From assembly GCA_965153355.1 (NCBI GenBank), contig OZ231126.1, forward strand, positions 111,600,001 through 111,664,000: a stretch of 64,000 nucleotides of DNA, written 5' to 3'. Below the pieces are notes generated by a model. It saw only the letters and a list, made by a program, of their open reading frames with translations, was not told where the DNA came from and searched no databases. Of the stretch, positions 11,912 through 24,640 are shown piece by piece. The position numbers and the translations under genes were made by a program. Positions within the stretch are counted from its first letter, which is position 1; each line of letters begins with the position of its first letter. Origin of the DNA: Flaccisagitta enflata (lineage: Eukaryota > Chaetognatha > Sagittoidea > Aphragmophora).

Positions 11912-12081
11912 GTAAACTGCAATCAATCTTTTGTTCATCTGTCTGCCATTCTGCTTGATCACTGGTACGTATTCGACGCCGGAGGCTGAACTGCGTCTTT
12001 CGTCGCTGGTTCTAGAATTGGCTAGCTGCTTCACTATCCGTACTTCATTGATCAATTCAAGTTGTTCCGTCCACACGGTAA
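11912..12081 (-). CDS. candidate exon, host gene (last recognised)
   Basis: On the minus strand, acceptor TTTTACCAG precedes 12081 and donor GTATCT follows 11912. The 170-nt exon reads open only in one frame (two bases, then 56 codons): TVWTEQLELINEVRIVKQL, a Ser/Arg-rich middle, GVEYVPVIKQNGRQ and a basic end. It enters in phase 1 and leaves in phase 0. That phase matches the exon at 12270-12389. The product is unrecognised; the first part looks helical and charged. A GVEY(V/A)P motif is shared with the candidate exon at 31948-32098, hinting at a repeated module. Confidence 0.55.
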
Positions 12082-12269
12082 CTGGTAAAACCATGTCTGT
12101 TTCACATTTTTGGATAAGTCCCTAATGCAAGAACATGTAGACTCATCTCACTGTCCTCCCTTATCCTGACCGACGTCTGCAGAAACACTTGCTGGGTTCC
12201 TTACAAATGGCCTGATAATAAAATAATCTGACTGTCTGCTCATGCTGCAGTTCTCTTGACATCAATAAC

Positions 12270-12389
12270 TTCCTCGGCATTTCTCCACCATGTATGTCAA
12301 TAAATCTGAGCACGAATCTCCGTTGCGCATTTGCTCAACTTTGCGTTTTGTGTTCAAACATATTAGGAGCTGATCTGCCATCAACTTCA
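12270..12389 (-). CDS. candidate exon, host gene
   Basis: The 120-nt exon has acceptor TGTCGGTGCTAG before 12389 and a weak donor GTTATT after 12270. The open frame (two bases, 39 codons, one base) begins KLMADQLLICLNTKRKVEQM and continues through DSCSDLLTYMVEKCRG. It enters and leaves in phase 1, agreeing with both neighbours. The intron to the upstream exon is only 62 nt (12390-12451), with a plausible T-rich acceptor tract. It is unrecognised; amphipathic helices with paired cysteines are apparent. The donor is the weakest point: GTCAAG nearby is an alternative. Confidence 0.5.
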
Positions 12390-12451
12390 CTAGCACCGAC
12401 AGACAAATAACAAAGATCTTTGGCCCTGTGTTATCCAGCGTTACTTCTCAC

Positions 12452-12672
12452 CTTCTTGTATCTTCCTGTCTTCTCTGCCTATGCTTCCCATGCTTCCTAC
12501 CCCTAACCTCTCAATGTCTATTTCTTCTCTTGCCCCTCCTCCTCCACTTCTTACGTCTCTGCATTTAATGTTGCTTGTTGGTGGGTCATTATATCCATAC
12601 ATTTGTTGCTCGTTCATCATTCGCAAAAGCTGGTGAATGCGGCGGTGCAGGAGGAGATCGGTCACGTCAACA
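12452..12672 (-). CDS. candidate exon, host gene
   Basis: Acceptor CGCTTTGGCAG lies directly after the (GA)n-type tract (minus strand), before 12672. The donor GTGAGA follows 12452. It is 221 nt: one base, 73 codons, one base. The product begins VDVTDLLLHRRIHQLLRMMN, then EQQMYGYNDPPTSNIKC, a Gly-rich linker and a charged end. An earlier donor GTAAGA at 12549-12554 would give a 118-nt exon, but only the longer form fits the phase of the next exon. Entry phase matches the exon at 27517-27647, 14.8 kb away. Unrecognised; the first 30 residues look like a helical domain. Confidence 0.55.
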
Positions 12673-12681
12673 CTGCCAAAG

Positions 12682-14372
<1,691 letters not shown>

Positions 14373-14516
14373 AACAAGGTCGGATACACGGCTACCTTAG
14401 TTGTGTGCGGGTGGGCAGGGGCGGCGAAAAAAAAGCAAAGTGTGACGGACCAACTTATCGACCGACAGACAGACAGACAGAGCGGCTTGTAGAGTCGCGT
14501 GCACACGACTAAAAAA
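14373..14516 (+). repeat. dispersed hairpin repeat, long form
   Basis: It begins AACAAGGTCGGATACACGG, includes GTGCGGGTGGGCAGGGGC and GACGGACCAAC, and ends with hairpin AGTCGCGTGCACACGACT plus AAAAA. Confidence 0.85.
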
Positions 14517-14545
14517 CATTCAAAGTAAGATAGGAAATTACTCTG

Positions 14546-15133
14546 CACTGTGCTTTTAAAACAATTCTGAGTGAATTTTTGAGCAGTATTGGGGTGTAAG
14601 AGCATGTAACTAGTAAAAACAAAATCATTCCCCGAGCGCTTTTTGCGTAACCTTCAAAATCAGAAAAGAATAAACCTAATTTCAATGCAGATTCTTCTGG
14701 GATGTGTTGACTAAATTTCTTATTCTATATTGTTAATCTATGCAAAATTCCCTTTTACTTGATAGGTCGCACTCTATACTTTTGCAAAAAATTAAGATTT
14801 TTATTTTTCTAGTCACCCTTACAAAAAAGTAATGGTGGCTCAAAACTTGAAAACCTAATTCTTATTTAAAACCATATGGTGTGACCTATCAAATGAAAGG
14901 AAATTTTGTATAGAATAACAATGTGGAATCAAAAAATGAGCCAATACAACTCATTAGAATCTGCATTACAAATAGGTCTAGTTTTTTTCTATTTTGAAGA
15001 TTACTCAAAAAGCGCTTGGGGAATTATTTTATTTTTTCTAGTTACATGCTCTTACATCCCAATACTGCTCAAAAATGCAGAAAAACCCACAGTTATAAGA
15101 CTTTCCACTGAGAATTTTTTTAAAAGCACAGTG
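14546..15133. mobile_element. 588-bp foldback element with about 230-bp arms
   Basis: Left end CACTGTGCTTTTAAAA; right end TTTTAAAAGCACAGTG. Further inward TGAGCAGTATTGGGGTGTAAG faces CTTACATCCCAATACTGCTCA, and GATAGGTCGCAC faces GTGTGACCTATC. TCTG flanks both ends and may be a 4-bp target duplication. No protein is encoded. Confidence 0.85.
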
Positions 15134-15939
15134 TCTGGCTTTGCTGCCAAAACCAGAACATATTAAAAACCGCTGGTTTTCAACCTTCTGAAAAGGCGTG
15201 ACGGGCATTCATGTTGATGGGCGGATAGACAGACAGACCATATTTAAAAGAGATGCAAGGACGCGTCTAAAAACAGTCAAAGATTTAAGAAAAATCTGTT
15301 GCATGTAATGAAACATTATGACCTACTATGTAAGTCCATGCATCATTCGGTTTGTCCATATGTCCATAGGTCGGTTATTCCATCTATTGGTAGGAGATTT
15401 TTCAATCTTTTGGCGTTTACAGACAATTTTGAGTTGCTGACACACAATTCTATATGTCCTTCCATTTTTCCATCAACTCGAAACATTTTTTTGCTGCAAT
15501 TATGATTGTCCGCATGTGTGAGCATGGGTGGGGGAGAATATGGATGGGGATTGTATGCCTTTGCCCAACCGTCCACAACAATATTGTTACCTGATACCTG
15601 TTACCTGATACCTGTTACCCCTTGTCACCTGATACATCAAATGTTCAAACAACTGTCAAATCTAAATGGACATATTTGACCACATGCAAATTCTTCTCTC
15701 ATTTTAGAGCTTAAGAAACCTTCGTTATGACTAAAAATGACTTATAGACTTATAATGGCATTTGGGAAGGAGCTGTGAGCCCAAAAAGCTTAAGAACACC
15801 AAAAAAATTAATAGTCGCAAAAGCGTTAAGATGGTCAGCGGTATCCGTGCCCTGCCTGAGTAGTTTGGGCTTGAGGTTGAAGGGGAAGGAGGGCTGTGAA
15901 CTTGAAGGAGTTGATGACCTAGGCTTTCACACATATGGG
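15134..15939. other. no gene; decayed repeat pieces
   Basis: 15185-15275 ends GACGCGTCTAAAAA and looks like a remnant hairpin repeat. 15345-15580 contains diverged TCGGT/TCCAT stretches of the same kind. 15590-15640 has a short ACCTGATACCTGTT tandem repeat. Confidence 0.5.
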
Positions 15940-16218
15940 GAATTTTCTTCTCCTTTTCCTCCTCCTTTGTCCCCCCTCAAATCCCAGTCTCGAGGCCCAA
16001 ATCCCAGCTTCAAGGCTAAAATTGTAGTCTCAAAGCCCAAATCCTAGCCTGGAGCAGCGATGGCATAATAGTACACGGACGCGGACGCGGACGCTGAACT
16101 CGCCATTGTTGGCTGTACTCAAAAGCGTAAGTGTATGCGTTCCCTCAATTTCTGCGGACTGGTAAGCGTATGCATAAGCATTCATCATTCAGACGGGTAA
16201 GTGCGTACGCCAAAATCA

Positions 16219-16222
<4 letters not shown>

Positions 16223-16283
<61 letters not shown>
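16223..16283. repeat. (GA)n microsatellite
   Basis: About 30 GA units, perfect, within the composite foldback. Confidence 0.97.
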
Positions 16284-16286
<3 letters not shown>

Positions 16287-16474
16287 TGTATGAAAGGCAG
16301 ACAAACAGAAAGACCACATGATAGAAACGGCCCTTCCCCTTCGATGCATCTTTGTTTTAAAGTTACGTTCTCCAACTCATGTGCGTCCATGTTCATCACT
16401 AAGTTGATCAGTTGTTTGCTTGCTTCGTAATAAAAAGGTTAAAAACCGCGCAAAACATCCAATTCTTCGTTCTC

Positions 16475-16522
<48 letters not shown>

Positions 16523-16703
16523 TTTTTCTTTCATTCTTACTTTTTTTCTTCCCTTCTTTCCTTTCTTTCTTTCTTTCTTTCCTTCTTTCCTTCTATCCTT
16601 CCTTTCTTTCTTTCTTTCTTACTGTCTGTCTTTCCTTACTTATTTCCTTTCTTTCTAACCTTTCTTTCTTTCCTTCCTTCCTTTCTTTCTGATCTTCTTT
16701 TTT

Positions 16704-16760
<57 letters not shown>

Positions 16761-16810
16761 ATTCCTTCTTTCTTTCTTTCTTTCGTTCTTTCTTTCTTTC
16801 TTTCCTCCGT

Positions 16811-16868
<58 letters not shown>
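16475..16868. repeat. (TTTC)n microsatellite with interruptions
   Basis: A tetranucleotide array of nearly 400 bp. Interruptions such as CATTCTTAC and CCTTCC occur in the left half; the right half is cleaner. Confidence 0.97.
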
Positions 16869-16869
<1 letters not shown>

Positions 16870-17334
16870 ATCAATTTGACCGAAATAGGCTCTACTGTGC
16901 AAGGGGACTAGTAAATTGAGTTGTCCTTGTTGTGTACTCGTAATCGTACATGGTCAAAAATAGGTGGAATCGTAAGCGTAATTGTATTCGCTTATGCAGT
17001 AAGGTACGTGGACTTGTAATCGGTCTATAACGCATCGCGTTATCATCACTCGCCTGGAGGCTGAAATTTGGGCCTCGAGGCTAGGACCTCAGCCTCAAGG
17101 CTGGGATTTGCACCTCCAGGCTGAGATTTTGGCCTCGAGGCTGGGATTTTGGCCTCGAGACTGAAATTTGGGCCTTGATACTGGGATTTGAGGGAGGCAC
17201 GAAGGGGAAGATCATTAATTGAAATTATATTTGTCAACATAGAATGCGACAATACAAGCAACAGTCATGATTCACAAAACTACAAATCTACTACAAAGGC
17301 ACATGTACCAACATGATTCCTAAAGTAGAAAACA

Positions 17335-20220
17335 TTAAGGTACCAGATCTCTTTCTCTCCTTTCTGCCTCCCCCTGGAAGGCTGCCAAAAACTTCAGTGT
17401 CTCCTTATCATGAGAGAGCAAACAATTATAGAATCGTCGTTTCGCTTTTTCATACAGAACCTCAATCGAGTCATAATTATAAATATCTCGTATCTGGCGG
17501 ATACTCTGCCAAAGACGAAAACCAAAAATACGACGCACTGCCGTATTTAAAGCTACATTGAACTGGTTCATCTCTGAGGCTGTAAGGTCTTTAACAGGAG
17601 CACCAAAAGTGAGTTTAGGGACACAGTTAGTGTAAAGAAGCTGCATTAGGATATTCTCTTTTGGTTTGTGTACACCAGTAAGAACAGAGTTGACACTACC
17701 AAAGAAACTGCGCAAATCTTCAATAACAGAAATTTTAAATTTGTCATGTGACACTAAATGAAATCCAAGATACTTACAAGATTTCACATATTCAACACTT
17801 TCTCCATTGATTGTGATCTTTGCCAGTGAAGGCAAATCTCTACTAAACTTACCATACACAAGTACCTTTGTTTTCGCTACATTAAACTTCAAACAATATC
17901 TTGAGCAATAAGCGGCACACACATTGATCAATTGCTGCAAAGCCTCACGTGTTGGCGCCACCAATGACATGTCATCTGCGAATAAAAGACATGCTATGAA
18001 AACATTTATCATATGACAACCAATGCCTAAATCTTTAAGTAGAATTATAAGGTTGTTTATATACACGGCAAAGAAATCTGGTGACAAGATTCCACCTTGT
18101 TTAGTACCACATAGTACAGGAAATGAATTTGATTTTGCTCTGGCCCACTTAACGTCGTAGACCATGTTCAAATACCAAAACATGATAATTAAAAGAAAAC
18201 ATAGAGGGACTTTTCGATCCATTAATTTTAAGAAAAGCCCGCTGTGACAAATCGTATCAAACGGTTTACTAAAATCTAGGAAAGCAACATAGACGTTGGA
18301 ACCCCTCTCTGTGTAAAAGTTGACACACAATTTTAGGGTAAACACCGCGTGATTTACACTGTGCTTTGGCTTGAAGCCAAATTGTAAATCATGACTTGAT
18401 AAATAATTACCAAACTTTAAGCGTAAGCCATTTTCAAACATGTGTGCAAAGACACTACTAAGAGTGACGCCTCTATAGTTGTCCGTGGAATGTAAATCCC
18501 CTGAACTATTCTTAACTACCGGTGATATAGTCCCTTTAAGAAAGTCAATAGGGACGAACGAGTGTTGTATGAAAGAGTTAAACAATAAGTGCAAATGAAC
18601 TGCTAGCTTTGGGCTACCGTGCAAAATATGTTCGGCGGTTATAAAAGACGTGGAAGATTTTCCTTCTTTCAACTTGCCTGAGATTGTTATCATGTCGTCC
18701 CATGTCAGGTAGAAGGGAGAAATAGATTTGTCCAATCCAGAGTTGAGGTAGGAAGGAAATTTTTGGGAAAATTCACGGTGAAGGTCATGATGCGCATCCG
18801 TGTCATTCACGCCGTAAATTCCCTGAAAGTAGGATTGAAAAACACTAGCAATATCGGGTTCTTTTATAGCATTGCCAATGCGATTAACTGGAGGGCATTT
18901 AGCCTGAGACATTCTCTTCCAGTCTCTCCAAAAGCAATTAAAATTTTTATTCATTAAATTCTTGCCAAGAGCCTCATTCCTTTCCGCCGCCATCACTCGA
19001 CGATGTCGTCGGAGCTCGGCTTTATATCTATAATGAATATCTTTCTTGTGCTCAAAGGAGGGACCAGAGGAAGGACGTCCCTGTAATGTCCATTCATTAT
19101 ATGCTTCTATCGATTCCCTTTTTAAATTAGAAAGCTCTTCCGTCCAAAAATCTTTACCCTTTTTACCATTGGGAGATTTTCTTGGAAGAAGTGAATCAGC
19201 TACTTCTAATATAGACAATAAAGCACCATAGTACTCGGTAATTTGGTTTATATGCTGTTCACAAAAACACAATTTATCCCCGTGAACAGTATCCGTCGGT
19301 ATGACAAGAGAATCGAGCATCTCACCCATCGCGTTCTTGTACCTTACCAGTTCATCACGCGAGACATGAGACCATGAAATTCTGTTATTATTACAATTTA
19401 CCCGAGACCCGGAATGACCATCATCACCTGTGATTAATGGTACTACATCTAATTGTACTGAGACTGGAAAGTGATCGGAGGGGTTCCTTCCGTCGTAACG
19501 AATCTTGCACCGCTTCAATCGATCCCGCAGTGCACTGCTAATAAAAATGTAATCCAGTAAAGAGCAGGATTCACCTTTTACACAACTACGAGTGTAAGAC
19601 TGATTAGGATTAAATAACGGGTCCAGTTCGTGCGTGCAAAATAAGTCATGATTCTGCAAAAATTCATGAATCGTACTAGACATTTGTTGTCTATCATCAA
19701 AAATGTTGTAATCAAAGTCACCCGTTATGATAAATTTTGCTGTGGGATTAGCAAGTAGAATATTTTCTACTGCACCAAGAACTTCTAAATATTGAACTCT
19801 GTGTTCTTCAGAGTTCTGTTTGAAAGGAAAATAAACATTTATAATCAAAATAGTAAAATCAATGTCGTTTAGCTTCATCACTGAAACTCTTTCGCTTTCA
19901 TAAGCTAGAACCGGTTGAAGGAAAGATGTAAAATCACAATTAAATAGAAAACCGGTACCACCGTAAGGTCTACCCGTTAGTATAGAACTATTATGGACAC
20001 CTTTCATAGCTGAAACACCATATCCATCAAATGCATGATGCATCGTACATAACTGATTGATAGATTTCAAGTTTTTATAAGCCGGTCTTAACCAATGCTC
20101 CTGAATACATATAATAGAATTTAAATCATCATTGCAAACCATATTTAGGTAATTCTCACTACTAGAAAAACCGTTGATATTATGGGTGACGAGATTGATG
20201 CTGACCTTCCTATTCTCCAT
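17335..20220 (-). CDS. LINE ORF2: APE endonuclease and reverse transcriptase, intact frame
   Basis: The protein nicks target DNA and copies element RNA there. The frame is open to 20301, but the ATG at 20220 (MENRKVSINLVTHN) is the better start: it overlaps the ORF1 stop by 11 nt. From 20220 it is 961 residues. The endonuclease occupies about residues 5-245 (QEHW, TGDFDYNIF, SDHFPV). The RT follows, with GTISPVVKNSSG, LDFSKPFDTI, GTKQGGILSPDFF and catalytic FADD at about residue 747 (17970-17981). A C-terminal stretch includes NTAVRRIFGFRLWQSIRQIR. Two positions look unusual: Asp for the usual Asn in the GDFN motif, and Pro for Ala in SKAFD. No in-frame stop is present, so the copy is young or recently intact. 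Confidence 0.9.
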   Translation of the reverse strand: MENRKVSINLVTHNINGFSSSENYLNMVCNDDLNSIICIQEHWLRPAYKNLKSINQLCTMHHAFDGYGVSAMKGVHNSSILTGRPYGGTGFLFNCDFTSFLQPVLAYESERVSVMKLNDIDFTILIINVYFPFKQNSEEHRVQYLEVLGAVENILLANPTAKFIITGDFDYNIFDDRQQMSSTIHEFLQNHDLFCTHELDPLFNPNQSYTRSCVKGESCSLLDYIFISSALRDRLKRCKIRYDGRNPSDHFPVSVQLDVVPLITGDDGHSGSRVNCNNNRISWSHVSRDELVRYKNAMGEMLDSLVIPTDTVHGDKLCFCEQHINQITEYYGALLSILEVADSLLPRKSPNGKKGKDFWTEELSNLKRESIEAYNEWTLQGRPSSGPSFEHKKDIHYRYKAELRRHRRVMAAERNEALGKNLMNKNFNCFWRDWKRMSQAKCPPVNRIGNAIKEPDIASVFQSYFQGIYGVNDTDAHHDLHREFSQKFPSYLNSGLDKSISPFYLTWDDMITISGKLKEGKSSTSFITAEHILHGSPKLAVHLHLLFNSFIQHSFVPIDFLKGTISPVVKNSSGDLHSTDNYRGVTLSSVFAHMFENGLRLKFGNYLSSHDLQFGFKPKHSVNHAVFTLKLCVNFYTERGSNVYVAFLDFSKPFDTICHSGLFLKLMDRKVPLCFLLIIMFWYLNMVYDVKWARAKSNSFPVLCGTKQGGILSPDFFAVYINNLIILLKDLGIGCHMINVFIACLLFADDMSLVAPTREALQQLINVCAAYCSRYCLKFNVAKTKVLVYGKFSRDLPSLAKITINGESVEYVKSCKYLGFHLVSHDKFKISVIEDLRSFFGSVNSVLTGVHKPKENILMQLLYTNCVPKLTFGAPVKDLTASEMNQFNVALNTAVRRIFGFRLWQSIRQIRDIYNYDSIEVLYEKAKRRFYNCLLSHDKETLKFLAAFQGEAERRERDLVP

Positions 20221-21340
20221 TTGTTGTGGATCCGGAAGCGGCGATTCCACCGTTGGATTGACGCTGGTCGTCATCAGCTTTTGGTCGGAAAAAAGAGCCA
20301 CAGAGGACTCCCTCGGGCCAAAAGTCTCGTTCTTCGATTATCGCGAGATCAGCACGTTTTACCGGAACTCGAAACGACTTGAACCTGTTGTGTTTAGTTT
20401 CTAGTTGTTCTAGTTCGATGACGGAGACACTCTGCCCGACGAGAAACGATCGAACATCGTCCACTGTGACATCATTATGCACGCGGCCAATGTATTTGTT
20501 GATGGTCAAATCCGCGCCTCTCATGGAGACGACACCTTCGTTTACTTTTTTGCCGATAATAATTCGCGATTGAGAAGGAGGACGCGAATGTTGGGAAGAA
20601 GCGTCTCGTCGACCTCTTCCACCACCACCTCTACCTCCTCCACCACCACCACCACCACCACCCCTTCCTCTTCATCCCAAACCGCTGCCTCTTCCGCGCT
20701 GATCAAATCTTCCATTGGACGAGTCACTTGAGACTACCTCGTTGAAAGAAGGCGCCGAGGGCGTCAAGGCAGAGGAGGAAGACGGAGGCCCAGATGGCGC
20801 TAATGGCGGATGCGGAGGACGAGAAAAATTCGGGGTTGTATCCAACGACGCCGCTGCTGACGACGCCGCTGACGACGCCGCTGTTAATGGTGGCGACGAT
20901 TCCAAATTTGTTCTAAATTCGTTAAAGGAAGATCTAAGCATATCCGTCGTAACCATATTTCGCTTCATATCCATGATCGCTGCCATTAGTTGGCCAAGAG
21001 ACGGATCACCGGCGTCGCTAATTGGGACGTTGCTCAAATCGAGTGACGCAAATTTAGGAATGAAAAGAGCTTGGGAGTCTCTGCATGTCAGAATTGCACA
21101 TTTGTCTTCAATATTATTGAGCCGTTTGTTGTCGTTGCGATGAGCATGACAAATTTCGTTGGTTGCATCACAGAGCTGTTTCTTCTGATTGAAAACATAG
21201 TCGTTGTTGATGTAGAAGTTGTGACATGTCGTGACAATTGTTGCGATTGGCGTATTGTGCACTTTATTCGATATATAATATAACAAATCCGACGCAATCA
21301 CTTTATCGGCGACAGCGATGTAGTGAGCCGAATCACTCAT
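20210..21340 (-). pseudogene. LINE ORF1 RNA-binding protein, one frameshift
   Basis: It would bind element RNA and chaperone reverse transcription. The ATG at 21340 opens a frame to about 20672, with a helical N-terminus and a Pro/Ser/Ala-rich linker. A second frame starts in the Gly/Arg-rich tract (RGRGGGG, 20600-20690) and runs to TAG 20210. It holds a conserved ORF1 domain with VSVIELEQLETKHNRFKSF and ERDFWPEGV. A one-base indel near 20672-20690, in or beside the GGT-rich run, separates them; slippage or sequencing error are both possible. The stop region ATGGAGAATAG contains the ORF2 ATG, suggesting reinitiation. Confidence 0.8.
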
Positions 21341-21675
21341 TTTTGACGAGGGTCAACCAAGTTAGAATAAAATCAGTTCGTTTCTTTTTCATGTTGATTC
21401 ATGTTGTTAGAATGAAGCTGAAGCAGTTCGAATAAGTTCATAGAAACTCGCTTTCGACGAAGGTCCGCACCAAGTTGGATCGTTGGTCAAGTTTTCTCCA
21501 CATGTGTGAAAGCATAAGTCATCGACCCCTTCTGGGCTGCTACCCAAAAAGGGGAAAGACCGACCAACCTACAGACCAACAAAGCGGGGGTAGAGTCGCA
21601 TAGCACACAAACAAAAACAAGCCCAACTGGGCAACAATGCGTCCTGAGTCCTGACTATGCCACTGAGTGGACTCG

Positions 21676-21679
<4 letters not shown>

Positions 21680-21736
<57 letters not shown>
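21680..21736. repeat. (AC)n microsatellite
   Basis: About 28 perfect AC units. Confidence 0.97.
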
Positions 21737-21739
<3 letters not shown>

Positions 21740-21813
21740 CCGTTATTTGGGTATGGTCGGTTTGTGGGTTGTGGTCGTCATAGTGGGTGTGGTCGCTATT
21801 GTGGGTGTGGTCG

Positions 21814-21989
21814 TTTTTAGTCGCGGACAAGCGACTATAAGAGCTTTATCCGTCCATCCGTCCGTCGGTTGGTTGGTTGGTCGGTCGATTTTGGTTGGTC
21901 GTGGTGATCGAGTTGGAAAGTGTGAAAAAGCGCATTTCCGCCCCTGCCCACCCGTCCGCGATTGGTATTGGCTGTGTATCCGGCCTTGT
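21814..21989 (-). repeat. dispersed hairpin repeat, long form
   Basis: The plus strand shows TTTTTAGTCGCGGACAAGCG, then GTCCGTCGGTTGGTTGG and CCCCTGCCCACCCGTCCG, ending CGGCCTTG. Confidence 0.85.
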
Positions 21990-23454
21990 GGTTGTGGTCA
22001 GTACTGTGGTTGCGGTAGTTATAGTCGTTAAAGTGGTTGCGGTTGCTTCTGTGGTTGTCAGTTACTCGGTTGTTGTCCAGTTTCATCGCTGAAGTAGATT
22101 TCATATTTTCCAATCCATTTGCGCAATTATTTTCTACCGAAATTCGAAATAAAGGAAATCTAATCGCTACAACCATAAATGAATGGTATCAGTCGGAATT
22201 AAAAGGCAAACGCTCTTTCAAAAAAGGATCTCGAGTCCGGTAGAGACTTTACCCGTCAAAAATTTTTACCGCTGTAAAGGTTTTACAGTGGTAAAGCATT
22301 TACCCAGGCGGCATGCCACCCACTGTAAACCTGCAGGCCTCTGAATGGTCTCATTTGGAAGATATTGTGAGGTAGTATATCAAATTTAGAAAAAAATAAA
22401 TATGTTGGCCCCTTTAGATCCTCCAAGGCTCCAAAAATACAAAAAATCTAAAATCTACCAATTAATGAGATTTGCTTGTTTTTCTCTGTGTTTTTGCAGG
22501 ATGTTGAAAATTTCTATTAAGTAACTGTTATGTTGCATGTAGAAATTAGTTAAGACAAACAATGAAGGTTTAGGGTCCATTGAGGCTCTATAACAAAGAG
22601 CTCAACGCTCAATAAAGACTCAATCTTAATCAAAATCTCAACATTTTTGGAAAGTTTTTATTGTTTTTAACCAAATGAGTGGTACATTTCTTCTCCTTCA
22701 CTGTCATCCAATGCAGAGTAACTGTGGGGGAACAGATATACAGATTGAGGGCCTTAAAGAGGTTCATCAAGGGGCTTCAAATGACTCAAAATGACCCCAA
22801 AATGGTGAAAATCTTGTTATTTGTGGTCTGAAAGGCCTGTTTTGAGGCCTCAGGGGCCTTATTCTGGGTGTCTGATAGTGCACTCTTAGAGACTGGGGAA
22901 TAAGAGTGGCTGGATGCCTGAAGTCTGGTTTGAGAAGGCCAGAGGTGGGGTCTAGGAGGCATGATTTGGGGAATGAGGGGCTTAAATAATACTTATGGTC
23001 TAAGAGGCCTGACTACCGGTCTGAGACGCCTGGGTTAGGGTCTTAGAGGCCAAAAGTGGGGTCTCATAGACAAGATTTGGGGTCTGAGAGCTCTGTTTTG
23101 GCCTAGTTTAGGCTCTGGCAGGCCCTATTTGAGGTCTAAAGGGCTTCAATTAGGGTTGAAGGGTCTGATCTGAAAGGCCTGAGTTGGGTCTGAAAAGTCT
23201 GATATGGGGTCTGGGAGGCCTGATTTAGGATCCAAGAGGCTTGATTTGGGGTCTGAGGGCCTGATTTTAGGTGGGGGGACAGAAACTGGAAACAGGTCGC
23301 CCAAGGGCCATATGTGGTCAGCGATACCCATTGCCCTGCTTTGCATGAATATGAATTGGAGTGAGAGGAAGCAGGGCAGCGGCCCCAAAGGGCACAAAGT
23401 CCTGTAAAACACAGGGGGACTTTCGTTCGTCGGTCCATCCATCCGTCCCCCCTA

Positions 23455-24150
23455 GGCTCTCTCAGGCCTGAAATCTGCCCTCCCAGGCCTGAAGTCTACC
23501 CTCTCAAGCCTGAAATCTGCCCTTTCGGGCAGCGGCCCCGAAGGGGACGATGTCCTGTAGAACACGGGGGAATTTTGTTTGTTCCTTCGTTCGTTCGTTT
23601 GTTCGTTCGTTCGTTTGTTTATCCATCCCCCCCCCTCAGCCTGGCCTGAAATCTGCCCTCTCAGGCCTGAAATCTGACCTTTCAGGCCTGAAATCTGCCC
23701 TTTCAGGCCTGGAATCTGCCCTCTCAGGCCTTGAATCTGCCCTCTCAGGCCTTGAATCTGCCCTCTCAGGCCTTGAATCTGCCTTCTCAGGTCTGAAATC
23801 TACTTTGATCACCAGGGGGTCATTTTTGAAAATTCCTACTGTATTTTTACACTTATAGTAACATTTCCGTGAAAGTGCTAATGAGTTTGACGACTAGGTA
23901 AGGCGTAACAACCAAACTACCTTTCAGGCGTGAAATCTGACCTTTCAGGCCTGAAATCTGACCTTTCAGGCCTGAAATCTGACCTCTGAGGCCTTAAATC
24001 TGCCTTATCAGGTCTGAAATCTATCCCCTCAGGCCTGAAATCTACCCTCTCAGGCCTAAAATCTACCCTCTCAGGCCCAAAATCTGCCCTCTCAGGCCAC
24101 AAATCTGCCCTCTCAGGCCTGGAATCTGCCCTCTCAGAGTTTGAATCTGA
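23455..24150. repeat. 21-bp minisatellite (AGGCCTGAAATCTGCCCTCTC)
   Basis: Two blocks (23455-23815, about 16 copies; 23920-24150, about 11 copies) share orientation and are split by a 100-bp spacer. A unit length divisible by three yields long meaningless frames. A TTCG/TTTG run (23575-23620) precedes it. Confidence 0.9.
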
Positions 24151-24364
24151 ATAGGCAGATTTCAGGCCTGAGAGGACAGATCAACACTCTGAGGGCACAG
24201 AGGAGATGGACAAACGACAAACAAACAAATAAGAAAGTCCCCTGTGTTCTAGGGACATCGTCCCCTTCGGGACATTTGCCCTGCTTCCTCTCATGATTCA
24301 CAGTCATCTCAGAAACAAAGCAGGGTATCGCTGACCACATATTGCCCTTGGGGGACCTGTTAGG

Positions 24365-24640
24365 CTTTGAATCTGAGAGGGCAGATTTCAGGCCTGAGAG
24401 GGCAGATTTCAGGCCTGAGAGGGCAGATTTAAGGCCTGAGATGGCAGATTTAAGGCCTGAGAGGGCAGATTTCAGACCTGAGAGGGCAGATTTCAGGCTT
24501 AAGAGGGTAGATTTGATGCTTGAAAGGACAGCTTCAAGGCCTGAGAGGGCAGATTTCAGGCCTGAGAGGGAAGATTTCAAGCCTAAGAGGGCTGATTTAA
24601 GGCCTGAGAGTGCAGATTTTAGGCCTGGGAGGGTCAAGGG
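24365..24640. repeat. 21-bp minisatellite, inverted block
   Basis: GAGAGGGCAGATTTCAGGCCT repeated about 13 times: the reverse complement of the left blocks, making the core itself a foldback. It is followed by a GGACGGATGGAC run at 24650-24690. Confidence 0.9.

Larger units (their letters stand above)
15940..17210. mobile_element. composite foldback with 20-21-bp minisatellite arms
   Basis: The left arm runs GGGGAATTTTCTTCTCC, then CCCCCCTCAAATCCCAG, then GGCCCAAATCC-type repeats (15945-16050). The right arm (17050-17205) is the reverse: CTGGGATTTGAGGGAGG preceded by GGCCTCGAGGCTGGGATTTT repeats. The centre holds GTAAGCGTA-like repeats and two microsatellites. Confidence 0.8.
17211..21480 (-). 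mobile_element. non-LTR retrotransposon (LINE), nearly full length
   Basis: The element has two reading frames on the minus strand: ORF1 with a Gly/Arg-rich region and ORF2 with APE endonuclease plus reverse transcriptase. The 3' untranslated stretch after ORF2 is about 120 bp and ends near 17211 beside the composite foldback, with no clear poly-A tail. The 5' limit is uncertain (about 21400-21480). General layout is jockey/CR1-like; I did not assign a clade. It lies in a presumptive intron of the host gene, same strand. Confidence 0.85.

Noticed and set aside
23455-24640. Regular 21-bp repeats as a CRISPR-like array
   Set aside because: Units are directly tandem with no unique spacers, and the context is eukaryotic.
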